Both the position numbers and the translations under genes were made by a program. 64,000 nt of DNA from Asterias amurensis (Eukaryota > Echinodermata > Asteroidea > Forcipulatida > Asteriidae), in NCBI RefSeq assembly GCF_032118995.1, contig NC_092651.1, positions 27,866,938 to 27,930,937 on the forward strand, given 5' to 3'. Every line of letters starts with the position of its first letter. The first letter of the stretch is position 1. This document shows, piece after piece, positions 57,801 to 64,000 of this stretch. Under the pieces are notes generated by a model, which saw only the letters and a list, made by a program, of their open reading frames with translations, was not told where the DNA came from and searched no databases.

Positions 57801-59645
57801 ATGCTTAAAGCACTTTTTTGTAACTTTTTCTTAAAGTTTTGTTCGAGTAACCTCCCCATTTGCAAGATGAAATAGTTAAAATTTCTTGTTACACTACCTT
57901 AACACCAGCTTCCTTGCAGGTTGCAATTATGTTCTTCGTACCATTGAAGTTGACATTGTAAAACAACTCCCTGGTAAACAAAAATATTACTAAATTAATC
58001 TTAAATGCCTGGTTTAATCACCAAATCTTAAGTTATTTAAATTTTAAACAAAAATATTATAACAAAAACAAACTAACAGGCAGACCTGTAATGTGTAATG
58101 TAAAAAAAACTGTGTTCAATCATTTATTTATTATCTAAAAGAAACATTCTTTTCCCTCACAACAATCGCTTTTATTCATGTCCACAGCTACAAATAATAA
58201 GCTGAAGCCTTTCTTTATGAAATTGTTTTGACAACATAATATGAAAATGCTTTCCTTATTTCAGATCCACAAAATCTCTTACTTATTATTACTTGAAGGA
58301 GGAGGAGAGGCACAGTTGAAGACGACTTCTGATCCCTCAAAGGATGGAAGAAGCTCCTGCAGGAAATTAACAAATGCGTTTCAATTCCTTGTGATCAATA
58401 ACTATTCATTAGAAACTTCAATGAATCCTTAACTCAGCTGCCTGGCACTGTAGGCAACAAACAGTGAGTGTACTAATTACCTATACGAAAAACTTCTGTA
58501 AAATGCAAACATTGTTCATTTTCCTGTGACACTAGAAACGAACAAATAGGGAACTTTAGTACATGTCACGGAAAGTCCTCAGGCATCTGGTAAAACAATT
58601 TATTCCCAGTCTATTGGATGCATAATGGAAACAAAAGAAAGATTCATAAACTAGTCTTTCATATCATCATACAGGCATCTACCAAGAAAGTTCTAAATGC
58701 ACTTGAACAAACAGAAATATTTAAAGGCAGTGGACACTATTAGTAATTGTCAAAAACTAGCCTTCACAGTTGGTGTATCTCAATTTATGCATAAGATAAC
58801 AAACCTGTGAAAATTTGAGCTCAATTGGTCATCGAATTTACGAGATAATAATGAAAGAAAAAACACCGGGTCACACGAAGTTGTGTGTGTTTAGATGGTT
58901 GATTTCGAGTCAGGTTTTTGAATTTTCAAATTATGTTAGCACCTTGCAATGTTGTAATGTATGATTAGAAATGTGGAAAAAAACCAAAACCTATGAATAC
59001 ACAAACCTTCTTGGAGCACAGATTCCCCACAAAGAATTTGACACGGTTATCTTCATATGTAACTTTGATGTCGAAAACATTGACTGTATATCCTTTCTCC
59101 AGTAAACCTTCTACAAGATGACGTCCAAGGAAACCACATCCACCTATCACAGTACATTGCTTCCCCTTCAGAGACACACAAGAAAAATATTATATGGAAT
59201 TTGGAAATAAATTCTGTGCTTTTCACTTGTATGTTTTGAATGTCCGTCTGATGTCTTTAGAATAAATTATGTTATGTCCACTCCATTCGTTTGTCTGCCT
59301 GTTATTGTTTCATCATTTTATTTTTGTGTGTTCTGTCTTTTGTATTTTGTCTAAAGTTTCATTATGGCGCCACCACTTTTTCATTCAATATGAAGTCCAC
59401 TAGACTCAGTACTCTATAATTATCTTTATTGCTCCATGGTCCCCTTGTTAATTATGTAGTCCTGCGATGTCAATATCTGCACACACAAAAATACACTATA
59501 CAGTCAGCGGACCTGGCAAAGATATAATTCAAACCTGCGTCGTCTGCTTCTTCAAAACATTAGGTCCTCATTTCTATCTCCCCAACCCCCAACTAAAAAC
59601 AAATCTATAGGCCTACAGTAATATTTCGCTGTGAAAACTTACCAT
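54500..59645 (-). CDS. NSDHL: NSDHL: sterol-4-alpha-carboxylate 3-dehydrogenase, decarboxylating; whole gene span (8 coding exons)
   Basis: Exons 59645-59643, 59165-59007, 58356-58283, 57970-57898, 57394-57266, 56096-55960, 55351-55249 and 54835-54500 join in frame to 337 residues. The enzyme oxidises and decarboxylates the 4-alpha-carboxysterol intermediate in C4 demethylation, at the ER membrane, using NAD(P). Visible features: Rossmann motif GGCGFLG (Gly9, Gly12, Gly15); [19 protein letters not shown]; catalytic Y137-x3-K141 in [53 protein letters not shown]; a hydrophobic segment at about 259-277 that should be the membrane anchor; and [16 protein letters not shown] near the end. Mammalian NSDHL has about 370 residues; the difference is a shorter N-terminus. 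All active-site elements are intact. Confidence 0.96.
55249..55351 (-). CDS. NSDHL: NSDHL exon 7
   Basis: Acceptor TTGTTCTCAG|AGATGG completes a Gly codon, then [20 protein letters not shown] and [14 protein letters not shown]; donor GGAAAG|GTTGG. Confidence 0.93.
55960..56096 (-). CDS. NSDHL: NSDHL exon 6
   Basis: Acceptor TGGTTTAG|GTCGTC, 45 codons plus two bases, donor ATTGG|GTGAG. Carries [20 protein letters not shown]. Confidence 0.95.
57266..57394 (-). CDS. NSDHL: NSDHL exon 5, catalytic YxxxK
   Basis: Acceptor TCAACAG|AAACTA, 43 codons, donor GAAAAG|GTTTG. Carries the Ser of LVLTSSASV and the catalytic Tyr and Lys of [12 protein letters not shown]. Confidence 0.95.
57898..57970 (-). 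CDS. NSDHL: NSDHL exon 4
   Basis: Acceptor TTTACCAG|GGAGTT completes a Lys codon, then [20 protein letters not shown] and AGVK; donor AAG|GTAGTG. Confidence 0.95.
58283..58356 (-). CDS. NSDHL: NSDHL exon 3
   Basis: Acceptor TTCCTGCAG|GAGCTT, 24 codons plus two bases, donor AATAA|GTAAGA. Encodes [20 protein letters not shown] and SSNN. Confidence 0.95.
58721..58950. mobile_element. GGCACTGGACAC-family element, right end missing
   Basis: TTAAAGGCAGTGGACACTAT at the left followed by GTTGGTGTATCTCAATTTAT and CTCAATTGGTCATCG; the inverted right end is not found. Confidence 0.7.
59007..59165 (-). CDS. NSDHL: NSDHL exon 2, nucleotide-binding motif
   Basis: Acceptor GTCTCTGAAG|GGGAAG, 53 codons, donor AAGAAG|GTTTG. 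Begins [24 protein letters not shown] supplies the acidic residue after strand 2 expected to select NAD. Confidence 0.95.
59353..59391. mobile_element. Fragment of the GGCGCCACCACTTTTTC element
   Basis: AAAGTTTCATTATGGCGCC and ACCACTTTTTCATTC match the left end of the complete copy at 63677-63798. Confidence 0.7.
59643..59645 (-). CDS. NSDHL: NSDHL exon 1, start codon only
   Basis: On the minus strand TTTGACTATG|GTAAGT places the only ATG directly before a consensus donor, so the first exon contributes only the initiator Met. No ATG is available in exon 2 ahead of the Rossmann motif; the frame there reaches back only to a GTG that lies in the acceptor tract. Confidence 0.75.
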
Positions 59646-60303
59646 AGTCAAAGAAATTTAACCACAAAACAAAATGTCGAGCAAAACAGATCTTGTTGAG
59701 ACTGTGCTACTAGTGCATCGATCGTACAAACTGCACCACCCAGCATAAAAAAGGCTGCCCACAACACCCACCCCCACCCAAAACCGTGTAAATCATGGTT
59801 CGCTTTCAAGGAATGAGCGTATTCGTTGAAATGTACGATACAGGAGTCAGGAGGCCAGACTTATTAAAAACGCGTGACTGTCAGTCTTGCAACCAGACAA
59901 CCTTAATCGAAGCTCTAATCCATACAAACCTTTATTTTAGGGACCTGACTAAAGCTAGACACATGCAGCACATGAGGAGCTTGTTTGTCCGAGCCGGCCC
60001 AACCACACACGCCACTGCACACACACACTCCGTCAATCTAGGGAATGCACGACGGAGTACGACATGACACTGGATGGTTGACACACTTTTTCTTATTTTG
60101 TGATAACCCAAAATGCTAAAGAAGTTTTCAAATGGCTGTTCTCTCTTCTCGATAGTGTGAGTCGAATGAGGACGACTGCATCCACTGTAAATGAGCTGGA
60201 CGAAACTGGAACTCAAGCCTGGGAGGGGGGAGAAAGATTCACATAGACAGTGGCAGATGCTGCAAATGCTGTATCCGGCCGGGTTTCTGTTGCAGCGTGG
60301 GGG
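59646..60303. promoter_or_regulatory. Putative NSDHL promoter region and 5' UTR
   Basis: Lies immediately upstream of the NSDHL start codon and before a possible plus-strand first exon. It includes a C/A-rich stretch (59755-59785) and a short upstream ATG-CAC-TAG in the NSDHL leader. No TATA box was convincingly placed. Confidence 0.4.
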
Positions 60304-60434
60304 ATGCATGCTGCCTGTGTTGCCGCGGAGCGCATGATCAAAAACTTCTGCCTGACCACCATTCTAGTTCTACCATGGTTCTACCTACTTCCATATTCTG
60401 ACAGTGTAGCAAGCACCCTGGGAAGGTCACGAAG
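60304..60434 (+). CDS. Possible first exon of an unidentified gene with a hydrophobic N-terminus
   Basis: In-frame ATGs at 60304 and 60334 open MIKNFCLTTILVLPWFYLLP followed by a hydrophilic SDSVASTLGRSR, ending CACGAAG|GTAGGT. A short basic head, about 16 hydrophobic residues and a strong donor would suit a signal anchor of a Golgi enzyme, but nothing downstream in the window continues it. The rest would lie beyond position 64000. Product not recognised; a chance ORF is possible. Confidence 0.3.
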
Positions 60435-61969
60435 GTAGGTGGGATGGGATTTACTTATAGAAACTATAAGGCTCCAGGGGAGCCTTACAGTTTCTTGAAG
60501 TAGGCTGTTTCAGTCAAATTTAATGCAGGTGATTTTTTCTCTGACAAGATGTGGTCTGTTAAGGTGTATTCTTAGAAGTAAAAATCAATTTAAAATTTTG
60601 AAATCGGATGTTTGGTTGCAGAGATAAACCGTTTTTAATGAGCGTGGATCGTGAAAAAAACGTACCCGTGTTCAAGTTCAATTCTTATGTTTTTCTTCAT
60701 ATCGGCCACGGCCAAGTTTAATGCACAGCCTATGGCAATAGAGGGCGCACACTAGGCGAGCGCCCTCTATCAATGAGGAGGTTTACAAACTGTGCTTTGA
60801 GGCGCTAGTATGATTTTTTATGAACGGCAAAAAGTGATTTTTGTGAATCAAACTGAGGAGCGGCATCATGGGGGAAATTGTTAACTATAAAAATTAAATA
60901 TGTGTTAAGTTTTGCAGGTGTTTGTGTGAATATTCTTTATTAATTGTGTCAACAAATAGCATTATTAAATTAACCAGAATGGAATAAAATTAAAGAGTTT
61001 ATGACTGGTGTTTTCTTTAATTTAAGATCAGTTGATCCTTTGATTTAAAATTGTAGCATTAACACAGTAAAAATTTAGAACAATCTTTAAAAAACTTGAG
61101 GATGAAGGCATTGGTATACATTGATTATTTTTGTTATATTTACAAAGACAATTTCTAAAAACCAATATACAATCAATTTGTTCGTTCAACTTTCGTTTCA
61201 ATTAGTATAGGCCTTTAAAAGTATATAACAATACTAGTTTCTTTTGACTCAAGATGAGCAGTCTGTTATTATCAATTCAGAACGTAGGAATTATCAAAGA
61301 AACAAGATCGGGCAGCTTTCCAGCTTTCTATTATTAGAGCCCCGGCCTATCAAACTTATTGTAACACACGCCCTCTTGTGGTGGCACATCACGGAAACAC
61401 GAAGATGTACGAGTACGACGTACATGTATAATTGTGCGTATTTAGGACAACTTTGCAAGAAATGGTCTAACAAAACCTTTCGGCGGGAGAAGAAAACATA
61501 ATCAAATTACACCAAATTTTCACAAGTTAAACTTAAATGTATGGGAATTAGCACTGACAAAGTCGCATTCAATTTTGATGATAGCCTTGATCAAGGCGCT
61601 ACAGCCAGCCGCGATCTGCAAAATCCCAGTCCCCATCACTGAATTCCACTAGTGCACCCCCATACATAACACAGTGCATATAATACGTATACAGCGTATG
61701 TACACACATAAGTACTGTACATGTACATGTACCATCTGTATACGGTACACTTACGGTACATGGGTACTTCCTAAGTAGCGCCTTGATGGTTTTGTATCTG
61801 CCAAAATTTAGGGCGGAGCTCATTATGCTAATGTTTACTAACAACCCGTTCTCATTGGTTGTTGGTTGACCTATAAACTCTGGCTGCGATGTCAATCACA
61901 ACGTTCTGCAAGCACTCTCACACACGTGCTCGTCGACGTAATTGTAAACAAACCGTGGTTGTAGTTGCA
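60435..61969. other. Non-coding stretch with hairpins
   Basis: Contains a strong hairpin (60459-60495), a second stem AGAGGGCGC/GCGCCCTCT (60736-60768) and a 14-bp palindrome GCCTTGATCAAGGC (61584). No gene recognised. Confidence 0.5.
60459..60495. repeat. Hairpin, 17-bp stem
   Basis: AGAAACTATAAGGCTCC and GGAGCCTTACAGTTTCT pair with one mismatch around a 3-base loop; TACTT and AAGTA extend it outward. Confidence 0.85.
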
Positions 61970-62012
61970 ATGGCGGCGGGCGAGGGAGAAATCCCTACTA
62001 GTAAACAAAACA
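61970..62012 (+). CDS. Possible first coding exon, product unknown
   Basis: GTTGCAATGGCGGCGGGCGA gives a good start context in CpG-containing sequence. Fourteen codons (MAAGEGEIPTSKQN) plus one base are followed by a consensus donor, ACA|GTAAGT. The gene would continue to the right of the window. The peptide is too short to identify. Confidence 0.35.
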
Positions 62013-62756
62013 GTAAGTCGCTGGAAATCAGTGGTGTATAATTTGCAACACAACTACAGAAACTTTCAACAAAATATAACAACCGCGTTTAATGCATCAA
62101 TCATGGGTTTAGAAATAGAAGGAAGAACATTAGAACATGTGAAATGTGTTTGAGAAAGGTTAAAAAAGTATCCAGATGTCATGAGTTTCCGGCAAGATGG
62201 CTACTTGGTAAGAATTCTTAGGTGTTGGGCATATGACAGTACAACACACCCCATCCCCTTGAAGCACAAGATGAGATAAGAAACCCAGCTGTTTATTTTG
62301 TCTTAATGTAGACATATATTATTTATTACGTTTCTCGCGGTAAATCAAAGTTGGGGATCGAAAATATGTGTTGTCGAAAACATACCAGACGGTAGAAGAT
62401 GGCGTGTGGCTGAACAACAACTACAAGTAAAGTTCAATTTCATAAACTAACTCTTGCCATACTACTAGTACTACACTACAACGTTACACTTATCGTACAG
62501 CAGCTTTCAATTCAGGGACAAATCTACCAGCTACGTTGTAATTATGATGCTAGTCCTCGTGTTATAATGAAACGCAAGACAACGGAAGTTGTTCGAAGTT
62601 GTTCAACACCATTACCGACCGGGCGAGTCTTGTCCGGCTCACCCGTCCGGCAACGCATTCAGACCCCTTACAATCATAGCTAATATACACACCACGCTCC
62701 CGACACTGCTATAAAAAGCACGTATTACAGTACATGTCCATACAGCTAGCGTACAG

Positions 62757-62759
<3 letters not shown>

Positions 62760-62791
<32 letters not shown>
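62760..62791. repeat. (CA)n microsatellite
   Basis: About 16 CA units, uninterrupted. Confidence 0.95.
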
Positions 62792-62793
<2 letters not shown>

Positions 62794-63676
62794 ATGCATG
62801 CATGGACGTGGCATGATTGCTTGCAGTAGTACGTCATTCTCAATCGCGCCTGTGATTGGCCAATGTTTAGAATGACACGCCCACATCATGAATACCCTTT
62901 TATCGGAATTCCGATAAAGCTTTACAAACCCATCAAGGCTGTTGTTTGAGCCACATGTGCGAGGTTGAAAGTAGAAAGACACGACCGTACTCACGACTAC
63001 GCTATACTGTTCTCGCTGTACAATGTATGGTAATGTACATTTGTGTATGCACTGCATGCGTGTGCAGCGAACCGGGCCGGGGAACAGTACGTCAACAGCC
63101 TTGATCAAGGCTATTTTGATGATTGTCTCTGGAAGAAATCTTGATTCAAAAAATGGAAAACGCCGACAAAAATAGGTTTTTATAGTAAAAGCTATGCGAC
63201 TAGCTGTACGATGTGCGGAATTTTATCGGCTACACGATGATGTAATCGTTATCTCATTTTGTGTAAACATGTGCTCCCGCATCGCAAAAAACCGTCTTCG
63301 GGCTTCTTCGGCGCTTTCCGAAGATTTCCGAAATCCGTTGTCCACGGGGTTCAAAGTTGACGTCATGCACAAACGAATGGGCGCTGCACGCCAGGCCAAG
63401 CCTCTGTTTTTTGTCGTTGCTCTCTTTTTTTTACAATATCTCCGAAACTATTCATCCGATTTCGAATATTTTTTAAAATGTAAGCACGAGGAGAGAATGC
63501 TCCTGCCTGCTGTCAAGTCTCATAGTTGTGAGTTGTACAAAATGTGAGTTATGATTTAATATATTTGGTTCTTTTTTTTCGGGGCTGTGTGTGTGTGTGT
63601 TTTGGTACACGTAAAATCAACTTGATGAAACTGCCTACTTGAAGTAGGTGGGATTGTTTTCTGACTGAATGGAAAA

Positions 63677-63798
63677 GTTTCCGTATGGCGCCACCACTTT
63701 TTCATTCGGAATAAAATAATATAGTATCTAGTTTACCTGATTGATATATCCCTTTTTGTAAAAATTAGTGAAAAAGTGGTGGCGCCATGCGGAAAGTT
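63677..63798. mobile_element. 122-bp MITE with GGCGCCACCACTTTTTC ends
   Basis: Left arm AAGTTTCCGTATGGCGCCAC and CACTTTTTCA, right arm TGAAAAAGTGGTGGCGCCAT and GCGGAAAGTT, are inverted almost perfectly over about 32 bp. The 65-codon ORF starting at 63787 begins inside its right arm. Confidence 0.85.
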
Positions 63799-64000
63799 AT
63801 CCCAACTATGGAATGCATTCGAAGCAATGACTGTGCCTCCACGGAGACGGAGTCGCGGTCACACTACAATCACACAAATCGCAACGTACAAATATTTGGC
63901 AACCTAGGGGGTACTCCTAGTTCTCCACAGCGCCCTCTTTGGCACTCCCCCTCTTTAATCATGCACAACTTCATCGGACAATGACATCTTTTCTCTGAGG

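Larger units (their letters stand above)
54836..59642 (-). other. NSDHL introns
   Basis: The seven introns are AT-rich. Intron 7 holds nothing seen; intron 6 has a GT repeat (about 55609-55626); intron 5 (56097-57265) has no element seen; intron 2 carries a truncated GGCACTGGACAC-family copy (58721-58950); intron 1 carries a fragment of the GGCGCCACCACTTTTTC element (59353-59391). Confidence 0.6.
62013..64000. other. Right end of window, non-coding
   Basis: Holds a CA repeat (62760-62791), a second GCCTTGATCAAGGC palindrome (63097), a GT repeat (about 63587-63600) and a short MITE (63677-63798). ORFs at 63194-63547 and 63787-63984 show no recognised domain. Confidence 0.5.

Noticed and set aside
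59166..59177. GTG at 59177 as NSDHL start
   Set aside because: It lies in the pyrimidine-rich acceptor tract; an ATG adjoining a consensus donor at 59643 gives a normal start in the same frame.
59932..60309. 125-codon minus-strand ORF upstream of NSDHL
   Set aside because: Cys-rich composition without a domain; overlaps the promoter region and is not supported by splice sites.
63787..63984. 65-codon ORF at the right edge
   Set aside because: Begins inside a MITE arm and has no recognisable content.

Overview
The window looks like nuclear DNA from an invertebrate deuterostome, most likely an echinoderm and plausibly a sea star. It is AT-rich, its genes are split by introns with GT/AG boundaries, and its introns and spacers hold many short inverted-repeat elements whose ends read TTAAAGG or GGCACTGGACAC. 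I know those end motifs from echinoderm genomes, so the taxon is an inference. No bacterial operon, CRISPR array, rRNA or tRNA gene was seen, and no viral gene was recognised.

Layout. (1) 4815-19029, plus strand: an eight-exon gene for a Pro/Ser/Lys-rich protein of about 1,379 residues with one C-terminal LIM domain and a KDRxxKYQ-type motif as in EPLIN/LIMA1. It carries a coding minisatellite of about 19 SSPKEV hexapeptides. (2) 19030-35711: a long gene-poor stretch with a 22-copy 58-bp satellite, a 13-copy 51/43-bp minisatellite, a SINE-like element and several TTAA-type inverted-repeat elements. (3) 35712-47027, minus strand: a four-exon GRXCR1 orthologue (glutaredoxin-like domain plus four CxxC pairs), 376 residues. 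(4) 48726-52600, minus strand: a three-exon fibroblast growth factor of 174 residues with a 104-nt middle exon; a same-frame ORF ends at one TGA directly before its start. (5) 54500-59645, minus strand: an eight-coding-exon NSDHL gene (sterol C4 decarboxylating dehydrogenase), 337 residues, whose first coding exon supplies only the ATG. (6) 59646-64000: a promoter-like region with two possible first exons on the plus strand whose remaining exons would lie outside the window.

The genes do not form a pathway. LIMA1-like proteins act on actin, GRXCR1 acts in actin-based stereocilia of vertebrates, FGF is a secreted or exported signal, and NSDHL makes sterols. Exon joins were worked out by hand from reading frame, splice consensus and family resemblance, without transcript data. 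The weakest joins are the sixth LIMA1-like exon and the 5' end of FGF. I found no clearly new biological system. The best leads are the FGF start region, a splice donor duplicated five times in tandem, the coding minisatellite, and the density of TTAA-flanked elements.
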